DNA of 64,000 nucleotides from Pelagerythrobacter rhizovicinus (GTDB lineage: Bacteria; Pseudomonadota; Alphaproteobacteria; Sphingomonadales; Sphingomonadaceae): assembly GCF_004135625.1 (NCBI RefSeq), contig NZ_SDPV01000001.1, positions 556,501-620,500 on the forward strand, in the 5' to 3' direction. Shown piece after piece: positions 54,568-63,438 of the stretch. The notes beneath the pieces were generated by a model that searched no databases, was not told the origin of the DNA, and was given only the letters and a program-made list of their open reading frames with translations. The translations under genes were made by a program, and so were the position numbers. Positions within the stretch are counted from its first letter, which is position 1. Each line of letters opens with the position of its first letter.

Positions 54568-56136
54568 TTAGCTTTGCGGCACCTCTTCGGCGGGTTCCGC
54601 CGGCATATCGCTGGCGGCTGCCTCCGGCTCGCCCCACACCTCGGCGCCCAGCAGCGCTGTTCCCTCTTCAACCCCGTCGAGCTTCTCCAGGACGGCGCGT
54701 GCCTGGTCCGCCAGGCCGCCGCCGTGTGGATCTGCGGCGACCGGCTTGAGGTTGTAGCGGGCGAGTTCGATCTTGCCTTCGCCCATCTGCATGATCGCGG
54801 CATTCAGCGCCAGATCACGGTCGAACGGCGCCAGCTCCGCCGCCCGTTCGAGCGCGTGTCTCGCGGTTTCGGTCGGCGTCTCGCCGCGCTCGAGGAAGCT
54901 GCGATAGTAGTAGATCAACGGCAAAGGATGATCGTTCTCGAGCTTATTGAGCTCGCTGAACGGCACCATCGCGGCGGCATAGGCGGCATCGGGATCGTCC
55001 GCCTCACCTGCGATGCGGAATAGAGACAGCCCTTTCTGCACGTAGGCGTTCTTGACCGTCGGATCGATGGCGATCGCGCGGTCGGCGGCGGCGATCGCCT
55101 CTGCATCGTTGCCGGCGTCGTGCTCCGCCTCCGCCAGCACGGCGAGAACGTCCGCATCGTTCGGGTAGCGCGCGGCCACCTTGCGCGCGTCCGGCAGCAG
55201 TTCGAGCGCCTGTTCACGCGATACCCCGCGCTGCGAGCGGATGCGCAGCGGCATGGCTTCATCCATGCCCTCGCTCAGCTGGCGTACGGTGATGTTTCCG
55301 ATGGGGACCTGCTCGGGTTTCAGATTGAAGAGGTTCAACCGCCGCTGCCGCAAGTAGGCGTCGAGTTCGCGCTCCAGCACGTCGAGATCTCCGAAGACCT
55401 GCTCGGCCGCCGCTCGCGCGGGGGTGCCCTCGGCGATCGTGAGCCAGTATTGCGCCAACTGACCGCCGCGTTCCTCCGAGAAGGTCAGGTAATGGTAGAG
55501 CGCCCAGGCGCGACCGTAGAACGCGTCGTGGCCCTTACCGCGGTTCTGTTCGTAAAGCTCGTAATCGAGAAGTTCCTCGACGCTCACGTCCGCAGAGTAA
55601 TGCAGCTCCGCCGCGCGGTGATAGGCCGGGCGCCCGATCTGGATCGATCCATCCCGCGGGAATCGGCTCGACGCGAAGAATTCTGCCGCACCCTCGCTCA
55701 GCCAGTTCGGCATTGCGTAGCGCGAGCTGCCGATGAGAAAATGGTGCGCATACTCGTGGAGGAGCACGATGAACGAGAAATGCGGTTCGCCGTGCGAAAC
55801 GCGCACGTCTGGTACGAAGGCGCGCGACGCGCCGGCGCGGGGGATATAGAACCCGGCCACGTTGCGCGCATCGTCTCCGACGAGCTTGCGGACGTCGCGC
55901 TCGTGGCCGACCGCAAAGATCGTTACCCGGTTCGACGGACTCGGCGAAGGAATATCGCGCTGGGTCAGGACACGCAGAGCCGAATGGTAGCGCTCGAGCA
56001 TTTCGGCGAACTTCTTCACGTCCTTGGCGCTGTCGTCGGCATAGACGACGAAGTGTTCGGACTGCGCCTCGTGCCAATGGGCCCGAGCCGGCGAGCATGC
56101 GCTCAACGCAAGTAGGAAAGCGACCAGATATTTCAT
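54568..56136 (-). CDS. TPR-containing zinc-peptidase-like lipoprotein
   Basis: A 522-residue exported protein. The signal has lipobox LSAC (Cys14). The N-terminal part resembles DUF1570/peptidase MA-like zinc proteins, with HEYAHH at 127-132 and the downstream Glu in LSEGAAEFF. The C-terminal half has tetratricopeptide-like repeats (about 300-480), including EAIAAADRAIAIDPTVKNAY. No proteolytic activity is shown for this family. Start ATG 56136 follows GAGGGGGG. It converges on the DAHP synthase gene; the 174-base gap holds nothing I can name. Confidence 0.8.
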   Translation of the reverse strand: MKYLVAFLLALSACSPARAHWHEAQSEHFVVYADDSAKDVKKFAEMLERYHSALRVLTQRDIPSPSPSNRVTIFAVGHERDVRKLVGDDARNVAGFYIPRAGASRAFVPDVRVSHGEPHFSFIVLLHEYAHHFLIGSSRYAMPNWLSEGAAEFFASSRFPRDGSIQIGRPAYHRAAELHYSADVSVEELLDYELYEQNRGKGHDAFYGRAWALYHYLTFSEERGGQLAQYWLTIAEGTPARAAAEQVFGDLDVLERELDAYLRQRRLNLFNLKPEQVPIGNITVRQLSEGMDEAMPLRIRSQRGVSREQALELLPDARKVAARYPNDADVLAVLAEAEHDAGNDAEAIAAADRAIAIDPTVKNAYVQKGLSLFRIAGEADDPDAAYAAAMVPFSELNKLENDHPLPLIYYYRSFLERGETPTETARHALERAAELAPFDRDLALNAAIMQMGEGKIELARYNLKPVAADPHGGGLADQARAVLEKLDGVEEGTALLGAEVWGEPEAAASDMPAEPAEEVPQS

Positions 56137-56913
56137 TGACCCCCCCCTCAAATTCCCCACCGCGACGATAACGGCAAAGGGACGGGGGGTGAATACCCTC
56201 TGATCCGTCTCGCAAGCGGGATGCCCTTGGTCAGGCAGACCGGCCAACTTTGCTCTTGACATTCATAACCAAATAGGTTAGCAATGTCGCCGCCCCTGAA
56301 CCTCACAGGGGCACGAGGACCGGGAGCGGGCGAGACCGGCTTGCCTCCCTCCTTCGCCGTCCGGCTTGCCGGGCGGCGACGCGGCCGGCGCGGGTGCGCG
56401 TGGGCGGGCGGTCATGGTCAGACCGTCGAGCTCGACCCGAACCTACAGCCGGAAGCCGCGATTCGGATGCGCGCCCCAGCGCCTGCCGGGCATCCTGCCA
56501 AACGTGGCAGGCTCTCCCGCGGCAAGGCGGACGCGGGCGCCGGTGGCGCGGCGGATCAGCCGCGGGGCCGGGGGGACTGTGCGCGAGCTCTTGCCCTCCG
56601 CCTGCCGATCGCTGTGAAACAGAGCCGAGCCGGACGCGCCGCGGATGAGCGTACTCCGGCCGTTCGCAGACAGGACAAATCGCCGCCCGCCTGCCCCAAA
56701 TCCAGCGCACGCCCTGGCGACGCGCCGGCCGCGCGGTTCCTTTGTTTCCCACGGCGTCATGTCCGGGTTCGCCGCCGGATGACTTCGCATGTCCGCCGCC
56801 GATACGGCTTCAGCTATCCCGACTATTCGCCGCAATCGCTATCGTCCCGGCCCTTTCCTTCGCCGACCATTTCCGCCATCATCGCTGCGGACTGGTAGCG
56901 ACAGGAGAGTTCC
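56137..56913. other. Intergenic region upstream of egtB, possibly with a decayed gene
   Basis: 777 bases with only weak reading frames on both strands; none shows a recognisable domain. A promoter/operator-like site is at 56256-56284. The GC-rich, degraded look suggests lost coding sequence or simply a long leader. The egtB ribosome site lies at its right end. Confidence 0.6.
56256..56284 (+). promoter_or_regulatory. Promoter-like site with palindromic operator
   Basis: TTGACA is followed by TAACCAAATAGGTTA, a 5-bp inverted repeat TAACC/GGTTA around AAATA, at 56266-56280. This layout, operator inside a promoter, matches sites I recall for ArsR-type regulators, but no such gene is recognisable next to it. 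Confidence 0.45.
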
Positions 56914-58239
56914 GTGCCCCAGCCCGAAGCGGCCCCTCGATGGGAAGGCGCATCGAAACTGGCCGACGATTTCCGTCGCACGCGCGCGCTGAGCGAGGCG
57001 CTTGCCGCGCCGCTGTCGGATGCCGATGCGACGATCCAGTCGATGGAGGATGCGTCGCCGGCCAAATGGCACCTCGCGCATACGACCTGGTTCTGGGAGA
57101 CGTTCCTCCTGCGCGACCACGCGCCCGGCTATCGGCTCTATCGCCGGGACTGGCCGTACCTGTTCAACTCCTACTACGAGGCAGAGGGCGAGCGGGTGGC
57201 GCGCGGCCGGCGCGGGATGCTTTCGCGTCCGACGGTCAGCGAGATTCTCCAATGGCGCGCGCATGTCGACGCCGCGATGGAGGGGCTGCTCGACAATCCC
57301 GAGTGCGCGCCGCTGGTCGCGCTCGGCATCGCACACGAACAGCAGCATCAGGAGCTGCTGTTGACCGATATCAAGCACGCGCTGTTCCAGAACCCGCTCG
57401 GCCCGGCGATGTGGGAGAGCAACAATAGCGCGAGTCCCCGCGAAGGCGGGGATCTCGGGCAGCTACCGGACGACCACGCGGCCCGAGGCCCCCGCCTTCG
57501 CGGGGGCTCGGGGCCGGACGACTGGCACGGCCACCCGGGCGGCGTCGCGCTGATCGGCCATGACGGCGATGGCTTCGCCTTCGACAACGAGGGGCCGCGC
57601 CACCGCGTCCTGCTGGAGCCGTTCGCGCTCTCGAAGCGCCTCGTCACCAACGCCGAGTGGGACGAGTTCGTTGCCGACGGCGGTTATCGCGACGCGCGCC
57701 TGTGGCTCTCCGATGGATGGGCCTGGGTCAGCGAGCACGAGGTGAAGGCACCGCTCTACTGGCGCGAGGGGGAGCAGTTCAGCCACGCCGGCTGGCGGCC
57801 GCGCGATCCGCGGGCGCCGGTCACGCACGTGTCCTATTACGAAGCCGATGCTTTCGCGACCTGGGCCGGCGCGCGCCTTCCGACCGAGTTCGAGTGGGAA
57901 GCGATCGCGCGCGGCCAGCACGCCGATGAAGCGCCGGCGCACGATCCGGCCGGCGGCAACCAGCTCGACGAGGCGGCGGCGCCATTGCCCCTCGGCACCG
58001 ACACCCTGTTCGGCGACTGCTGGCAGTTCACCCGCTCGGCCTATCTGCCCTATCCGCGTTTCGCACCGGCACCGGGCGCGGTCGGCGAATACAACGGCAA
58101 GTTCATGTCCGGTCAGTTCGTCCTCAAAGGTGCGAGCTGCGCCACGGTGCGCGGCCATTCGCGCGCCAGCTACCGCAACTTCTTCTATCCGCACCAGCGC
58201 TGGCAGTTCACCGGCGTAAGGCTTGCAAGGGACGTCTGA
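56914..58239 (+). CDS. egtB: Ergothioneine biosynthesis sulfoxide synthase EgtB
   Basis: EgtB is a non-heme iron enzyme that oxidatively couples trimethylhistidine with a thiol. The 441-residue protein has an N-terminal DinB-like domain with the iron histidines His53, His141 and His145 (KWHLAHTTW, HEQQHQE) and a C-terminal sulfatase-modifying (FGE) domain with GFAFDNEGPRHRV. Residues about 172-201 come from a palindromic repeat inserted in frame in the linker (57431-57510). The GTG start follows CAGGAGAG. It overlaps egtD by one base (TGATG). Confidence 0.94.
   Translation: MPQPEAAPRWEGASKLADDFRRTRALSEALAAPLSDADATIQSMEDASPAKWHLAHTTWFWETFLLRDHAPGYRLYRRDWPYLFNSYYEAEGERVARGRRGMLSRPTVSEILQWRAHVDAAMEGLLDNPECAPLVALGIAHEQQHQELLLTDIKHALFQNPLGPAMWESNNSASPREGGDLGQLPDDHAARGPRLRGGSGPDDWHGHPGGVALIGHDGDGFAFDNEGPRHRVLLEPFALSKRLVTNAEWDEFVADGGYRDARLWLSDGWAWVSEHEVKAPLYWREGEQFSHAGWRPRDPRAPVTHVSYYEADAFATWAGARLPTEFEWEAIARGQHADEAPAHDPAGGNQLDEAAAPLPLGTDTLFGDCWQFTRSAYLPYPRFAPAPGAVGEYNGKFMSGQFVLKGASCATVRGHSRASYRNFFYPHQRWQFTGVRLARDV
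57431..57510. repeat. Family B repeat inserted inside egtB
   Basis: Left hairpin GAGTCCCCGCGAAGGCGGGG and right hairpin GGCCCCCGCCTTCGCGGGGG with a core ACCGGACGACCACGCGGC, matching the copies at 45459 and 59250. Translation runs through it in frame, adding about 27-30 residues. Confidence 0.93.
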
Positions 58240-59225
58240 TGGCCGCGAACGAGGGGATGGCGCTCGTCGATCTCGACGGGGAGGGGGTCGACCGGGCGTT
58301 CCGCGCCGACGTTCTCGCAGGATTGCACCAGCCGCAGAAGGCGATACCGGCGCGGTGGCTGTACGACGACGCCGGTTCGCAGCTGTTCGAGGACATCACC
58401 CGCCTCGAAGAGTATTATCCGACCCGTGCGGAGACCGAGATCCTGACCGCGCGGGGCGCGGAGTTCGCGGGGGAGATCGGCCCGGGGCGGGCCGTCGTCG
58501 AATTCGGCAGCGGCAGTTCGGTCAAGACGCCGCTGCTCCTGCGCGCGATCGACCCCGCAGCCTATGTCCCGCTCGACATTGCCGGCGACTTCCTGCGGGC
58601 GGCGGCCGACGACCTGGCAACCAAGTTTCCCGGCCTGCCGGTCTACCCGGTCGAGGCCGACTTCATGCGCGAGGTCGCGCTGCCCGAGGCGGTCAAGGGG
58701 CTGCCCACGCTCGGCTTCTTCCCTGGATCGACGATCGGCAACATGGTTCCGCGAACCGCGGTCAACCTGCTGCGCACGATGCGTGCGACGCTGGGCGCGG
58801 ATTCCAAGCTGCTGATCGGCATGGACCTGATCAAGGACCCCGCGGTGCTGGAGGCGGCCTACGACGATGCCGCCGGCGTGACGGCCGAATTCAACCTCAA
58901 CCTCGCGCGGCGGATCAATCGCGAGCTCGACGGCACGATTCCGGTGGAGGACCTGCGCCACGTTGCGCGCTGGAACGACGATTTTGCGCGGATCGAAATG
59001 CATCTCGAGGCGCGGCGCGACATGACCTTCGAGGTCGCGGGCGAGAGTTTCTCGCTCGCAACGGGCGAGACGATCCACACCGAGAACAGCCACAAGTTCT
59101 CGCGCCGCAGCGCCAATGCTCTGCTCCTCGCCGGCGAATGGACTCCGGTGCGCCGGTGGACCGACAGCGGGGAGCGCTTTTCCCTGATCCTTGCCGAGGC
59201 GACCATTCCGCGCAGCGCGCCTTAA
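58239..59225 (+). CDS. egtD: L-histidine N(alpha)-methyltransferase EgtD
   Basis: EgtD trimethylates the histidine amino group, the first step of ergothioneine synthesis. The 328-residue SAM-dependent enzyme has YYPTRAETEI, VEFGSGSSVKT (SAM site) and FFPGSTIGNM, all EgtD features. It is translated from ATG 58239 right on the egtB stop. With egtB it gives a two-gene pathway; egtC and egtE functions are missing or are met elsewhere, as is common in bacteria with EgtB variants that use other thiols. Confidence 0.95.
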   Translation: MAANEGMALVDLDGEGVDRAFRADVLAGLHQPQKAIPARWLYDDAGSQLFEDITRLEEYYPTRAETEILTARGAEFAGEIGPGRAVVEFGSGSSVKTPLLLRAIDPAAYVPLDIAGDFLRAAADDLATKFPGLPVYPVEADFMREVALPEAVKGLPTLGFFPGSTIGNMVPRTAVNLLRTMRATLGADSKLLIGMDLIKDPAVLEAAYDDAAGVTAEFNLNLARRINRELDGTIPVEDLRHVARWNDDFARIEMHLEARRDMTFEVAGESFSLATGETIHTENSHKFSRRSANALLLAGEWTPVRRWTDSGERFSLILAEATIPRSAP

Positions 59226-59249
59226 GCTCTCGCTCGATCCCCCCTCCAC

Positions 59250-59324
59250 GAGCCCCTGCGAAGGCAGGGGTCTCCCTCCGCACCGGACGACCAGGCGGCT
59301 TGAGGTCCCAGCCTTCGCTGGGAC
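59250..59324. repeat. Family B repeat after egtD
   Basis: A 75-bp mosaic copy: left hairpin of the CCCCTGCGAAGGCAGGGG subtype, right hairpin of the GTCCCAGCCTTCGCTGGGAC subtype, with core CACCGGACGACCAGGCGGC. It lies 25 bases after the egtD stop. Confidence 0.88.
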
Positions 59325-59335
59325 ACGGCAAGGCC

Positions 59336-60040
59336 ATGGAACCCGACGCCGCGAACACCTATATCCGCAGCGTGGATCTCGATGCCCTCTTCAACGCCAT
59401 CGCCGGAGTGATCGCGGAGATTCCGCGTTCCGGCCTCCTGCTGGCGACCGTGGCCGCGCTCGTTGCAGGCTGGGTCGGTTCGATCATGGCGCGGCGCGAC
59501 GTGCCGTTCGGCCTGTCCATCCGCCGCCTCAGCACGCTCGCATTGGGCGGCATCCTCGTCGTGCTCGTGCTCCAGCTTTCGCGCTTCGATCCGCGGATCG
59601 AGCTCGCCGTTCCGCAGATCGGCCTGCCCGAGCAGGTGGTGGAGGGCGGCGAGACCCGCATTCCTCTGGCACCCGACGGCCATTTCTGGCTCCGCGCCGA
59701 AGTGAACGGAGAGCCGGTCGCCTTCATGGTGGATACCGGCGCGACGCTGACGGCGGTGTCCGCGCAGGTCGCCGATCGTGTCGATCTCGAGCCGCGCACC
59801 GGCGGCATTCCCGTACGGCTCAACACCGCGAACGGCACGATCTCGGCCGAGATCACCACGATCGACGACCTGCGCTTCGGCAACGTAGCCGCGCGTGGGC
59901 TCGACGCCGTGATCGCGCCGAACCTCGGCGAAACGAGCGTGATCGGCATGAATCTCCTCTCCCGCCTCCAGTCGTGGCGGGTGGAAGACAACACCCTGAT
60001 TCTCGTTCCCCATCATCCGCAAGTGCCGGTGGACTGGTAG
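59336..60040 (+). CDS. Membrane-bound retropepsin-like aspartic protease
   Basis: A 234-residue protein with two membrane segments (33-51 and 66-81) and a C-terminal retropepsin-like domain. The single catalytic Asp is in FMVDTGATLT (Asp133), the second half carries NLGETSVIGMNLL, and it resembles the TIGR02281 family of clan AA proteases. The active enzyme would be a dimer. The domain lies on the periplasmic side if the N-terminus is cytoplasmic, which is inference. Substrate and link to ergothioneine are unknown. Confidence 0.85.
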   Translation: MEPDAANTYIRSVDLDALFNAIAGVIAEIPRSGLLLATVAALVAGWVGSIMARRDVPFGLSIRRLSTLALGGILVVLVLQLSRFDPRIELAVPQIGLPEQVVEGGETRIPLAPDGHFWLRAEVNGEPVAFMVDTGATLTAVSAQVADRVDLEPRTGGIPVRLNTANGTISAEITTIDDLRFGNVAARGLDAVIAPNLGETSVIGMNLLSRLQSWRVEDNTLILVPHHPQVPVDW

Positions 60041-60119
60041 GACGCCGCCGATGCGGTCGAACCAGCGCGCCGCGCCTTGCACGATTGATACGCCGCCCAA
60101 AGCGGCCTAGCGCGCATTC

Positions 60120-61667
60120 ATGAGCGGGGTGGGAAGACGGCCGGATTCGGTCATCGGCGAGCGGGCGGTCTGGTTCTGGGCCGGGAGCGCCGCGATCACC
60201 GCCGGGGTCCTGCTGCACCTGCCGATGCTGTCCCATGCGCATGCCATGGGCAACCATCTGGCCGGAATGGCAATGGACCCGTGGATGTACCTGGGCATGG
60301 CATTGATCGCGGCCGGCGCCCCGCTGGCGTGCTACGGCGCATTGCCTAAACGGAAGCCCCGGCATGCCGACGATGCCGGGACCAGCTACGAGGCGCGCAA
60401 TTCCACGCCACTTAACCGCTGGCACGCCGGCGTGCTGGTCGTCCTCACGCTGGGGCTGGTGATCGATGTCATGAAGCCGGCGACGCTCGGGTTCGTGCTG
60501 CCGGGGATGATCGGCGAATACGGCATCACGCCTGCCACTGCGGCGCTGCTGCCGCTGGTCGCCTTGATCGGGACGACAGTGGGCTCCTTCATGTGGGGCT
60601 GGCTCGCCGACGTGTACGGCCGGCGGGTCTCCATCCTCCTTTCCACGATCCTGTTCGTTTCGACCGCGATCTGCGGCGCCATGCCGGCGTTCGAGTGGAA
60701 CCTCGTCATGTGCTTCCTGATGGGCGCGTCGGCGGGCGGAATGCTGCCGGTGGTCTATGCGCTGCTGGCCGAAGTCATGCCGCCCCGACACAGGAGCTGG
60801 GTGCTGGTACTCGTGGGCGGCACCGGGCTCGTCGGCGGCTATCTCGCCGCGAGCGCCGCAGCCCATCTCTTCGAGCCGGTGTTCGGATGGCGGGCGCTGT
60901 GGCTCCAGGGATTTCCGACCGGGCTGCTCCTGCTGGCACTCGCGCGGCTCATACCCGAATCGCCACGGTTCCTTGCCGAACAGGGCCGCCACGCGGAGCT
61001 TGCCCGGATGAGGCAGAGATACGGAATCGTGCCGCGCGAGCGCGCCCCGCCGCCCGAAGACGCGCCAGTCGCGCACGAGAGGCACGGGCGCCTCACGCTC
61101 GCGCTGACCATCGCGGCCCTTTCGTGGAGCTTCGTGAACTTCGGCTTGCTGCTATGGCTGCCGAGCGATCTGCAGGCGCGCGGTTACTCGGCCGAGCTGG
61201 CGAGCGGCACGATCGCGAGCTCGGCGCTTGTGGCCCTGCCGACGGTGATGCTGGCCGCCTGGCTCTACAGCCGCTGGAGCAGCAAGTGGACGCTGGTAGG
61301 AATGATCGCGCTTACGCTCGCGGGGCTCGTCGGGGCGCTGCTCCCGCCCGAGCTGCTTGTGTGGGACCCGCTGCTGCTGGGCGTGATCGCCATGCTGATC
61401 ATGGGCACGAACGGGATGATCGCGGTGCTCCTCCCCTATACCGCCGAGAACTACCCGCTCGGCACACGCGGTCGGGCGACGGGCCTCATCGCCGGAAGCA
61501 GCAAGTTCGGCGGCGTTGCCGTTCAGCTCTTCGCGCTGCTGGGCCTCATCCCCACTCTGGGCGGAACGGCGCTGGCGCTCTTGCTGCCGATGGCGGCCTC
61601 GGGCGGGCTCGTCGCCTGGGCCGGGCGCGAGACGCGCGGCCGCAGCTTGCGCGATCTGGAGGCCTGA
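60120..61667 (+). CDS. MFS transporter with N-terminal His/Met-rich extension
   Basis: A 515-residue major facilitator of the metabolite:H+ symporter type, with the A-motif GWLADVYGRRV and SFVNFGLLLWLPSDL. About 80 residues with two extra hydrophobic segments and a His/Met-rich stretch (LLHLPMLSHAHAMGNH) precede the twelve-helix part, so 14 segments are predicted. Similar extensions are seen in other sphingomonad MFS proteins, as I recall. The substrate is unknown; the nearby glycoside hydrolase gene hints at a sugar, which is inference. Confidence 0.85.
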   Translation: MSGVGRRPDSVIGERAVWFWAGSAAITAGVLLHLPMLSHAHAMGNHLAGMAMDPWMYLGMALIAAGAPLACYGALPKRKPRHADDAGTSYEARNSTPLNRWHAGVLVVLTLGLVIDVMKPATLGFVLPGMIGEYGITPATAALLPLVALIGTTVGSFMWGWLADVYGRRVSILLSTILFVSTAICGAMPAFEWNLVMCFLMGASAGGMLPVVYALLAEVMPPRHRSWVLVLVGGTGLVGGYLAASAAAHLFEPVFGWRALWLQGFPTGLLLLALARLIPESPRFLAEQGRHAELARMRQRYGIVPRERAPPPEDAPVAHERHGRLTLALTIAALSWSFVNFGLLLWLPSDLQARGYSAELASGTIASSALVALPTVMLAAWLYSRWSSKWTLVGMIALTLAGLVGALLPPELLVWDPLLLGVIAMLIMGTNGMIAVLLPYTAENYPLGTRGRATGLIAGSSKFGGVAVQLFALLGLIPTLGGTALALLLPMAASGGLVAWAGRETRGRSLRDLEA

Positions 61668-61682
61668 TCCCCGCGGCGTTCG

Positions 61683-62942
61683 CTAAGCTCGGCGCGATAT
61701 GCTGAGCAGCAGGATACATGCGAGCGCGGCCAGTCCGGCGAGGAGCAGGAAGAGCGCGGCGAAGCCGAAGGTTGGTACCAGGGCCAGCGCGAACCATGGC
61801 ATGATGAGCGAAGGGACGGTGTTGGTGAGGTTGAACAGCCCGAGATCCCGCCCCCGCGTTTGCGGCCTCGTCAGCACCCGCAGCGTCTGCCCCGAATGGA
61901 GCGCGAGGAACACGGTGCTGGCGAGCCCGAAGGCCACGTAGCCGGTGATCGCCAGGGTCAGCGACGGCGCCAGCGCCATGAGCAGGAGGCCGATTGCCGC
62001 AATACCTGCGCCCGCCGCAAGCGGCGCGATCGGGCGGTCGGCCCGGTCCGACCAGCGGCCGGTCAGAAGCGCGAGGGGGACGCCGAGACCCAGCACGACG
62101 AAGAACAGCGTGGCGGTGTCGTTGTCGCTGTAGCCGGGCTCGATGCTGCGGAACCAGAGCAGCAGGTATGCGAACAGCATTGCCTCGGCGATCTGGACCA
62201 GCAGGCGTGCGAGCCACATTCGCGCAACCGCCGTGCGGGCCGCACGGCCGCCCGTGTCTACCGCTTTCTCCGGCTTTCGGGGGATCATCAGCTGCGGCAT
62301 GGGGCGGGGCGCGCCGAACACGAGGGCGGGGAGCACCATTGCGACAACCATCGCCGCGACGAGACCGAGCCTTGCATCCGCCGACGCAACCGCGGGCAGG
62401 GTGACGAGCGCGCCCGACAGAGCGCCCAGCGCCGGAGCAAAGGAGAGGAGTCCGCCCAGCAGCCCTTTCTGGCGGTCCGGCACGAGATCGCCGGCCCAAG
62501 CGGCCAACGGCGCGAGCATCATGTTGAGGCAGACCTGCCAGGCGACGATGAAGGCGATCAGCACCGGGACGCTGGCTGCCGTCCGGACCGAGACGAGCAG
62601 CAGGCAGGACAGCACGAGGCCGGCGACGATCCACGGCCGGCGATCGCCGGTCAGATCGCTGAGCCAACCAAAGGCGATGTTCGCGAGGCTGGCGGCGGTC
62701 GCCCCGGCAAAGGCGGTGTAGGCGAGAACCGAGACGGCCTCTTCGCCAGCCAGGGAAGAGACCCTGACCGGAAGCAGCATCGTGAGGAAAGGAACATAGG
62801 CGACCGCCCCGCCTGCAGCCGCGAGGGCGTAGAGATAGAGAAAGCGCGTCGACTGCAGCGCCGGCGGAGCAGCCTCCGGTCGGTCGCCCGCCGAAAGGGA
62901 TGAAGCCGCCGGCGGCGCAGTGTCCATGCGTCCGGAAGTCAT
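61683..62942 (-). CDS. MFS transporter
   Basis: A 419-residue, twelve-helix major facilitator of a glycoside/oligosaccharide-permease-like type. It begins MTSGRMDTAPPAASS; ATG 62927 (MDTAPPAASS) is an alternative start. Motifs include GWLSDLTGDRRPW, the loop A-motif, and NLTNTVPSLIMPW near the end. It converges on the first MFS gene with a 15-base gap and is divergent from the family 3 hydrolase gene, so an oligosaccharide uptake role is plausible but not shown. Confidence 0.88.
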   Translation of the reverse strand: MTSGRMDTAPPAASSLSAGDRPEAAPPALQSTRFLYLYALAAAGGAVAYVPFLTMLLPVRVSSLAGEEAVSVLAYTAFAGATAASLANIAFGWLSDLTGDRRPWIVAGLVLSCLLLVSVRTAASVPVLIAFIVAWQVCLNMMLAPLAAWAGDLVPDRQKGLLGGLLSFAPALGALSGALVTLPAVASADARLGLVAAMVVAMVLPALVFGAPRPMPQLMIPRKPEKAVDTGGRAARTAVARMWLARLLVQIAEAMLFAYLLLWFRSIEPGYSDNDTATLFFVVLGLGVPLALLTGRWSDRADRPIAPLAAGAGIAAIGLLLMALAPSLTLAITGYVAFGLASTVFLALHSGQTLRVLTRPQTRGRDLGLFNLTNTVPSLIMPWFALALVPTFGFAALFLLLAGLAALACILLLSISRRA

Positions 62943-63438
62943 CGGAGAATGATCGGCGCGGCCCCTCAACCCCGTTTCGCGGCTACCGCGGAGCCGCCGA
63001 TATTCGTGATTGTACCCATGCCAATGCCCTCTCCCCGCGAGATCGCGGACCCGCGATTCGGGTTCCACTGTCTATCTCGCCCCCCGTTCGAAACCCTTTT
63101 GCATCCGCGGTCAACGCCCCGTCCCAACAGATCATGCCCTGGCGCGACGGCAGTGCCTCTTCGCAATCGTCGCGCAGCGGCGTGACGTTGGCGTATGGCG
63201 GATCGATTTCCCGTCCGCCCCTCCTCCGATCTTTCATGGGCAGCTCTCTCGGGCCACCAATTGTGAACGTTCATTTTTTCTTGAGAACGATCACGACGGC
63301 GCGTAGCGATGATTCGGAAGAGAGAGGACGTGGTCGCAGTATCCGGCGCGCTGATCGAGCGCAGCTTGATGGCTCCGCCGCCGATCCGAGGTTCGGCCGC
63401 GCTCCGAATAATGCCATTCGCAGGGGAGAGGATCGATT
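62943..63438. other. Divergent regulatory region between MFS and glycoside hydrolase genes
   Basis: About 500 bases with no credible gene. It holds palindromes at 63264-63293 and the hydrolase ribosome site AGGGGAGAGG. Reading frames that cross it are shadows of the hydrolase gene. Confidence 0.75.
63264..63293. promoter_or_regulatory. Possible operator pair upstream of the glycoside hydrolase gene
   Basis: TGAACGTTCA (63264-63273) is a perfect 10-bp palindrome, followed at 63282 by the related, imperfect TGAGAACGATCA. The CG-centred pattern resembles LacI-family operators. Confidence 0.4.

Noticed and set aside
56443-56835. 130-residue minus-strand frame upstream of egtB
   Set aside because: No family resemblance, no ribosome site and equally open frames on the other strand.
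56284-56898. 204-residue plus-strand frame downstream of the palindromic promoter
   Set aside because: Low-complexity Arg/Gly/Pro composition, no domain, and no good ribosome site. It may contain gene debris but is not a supported gene.
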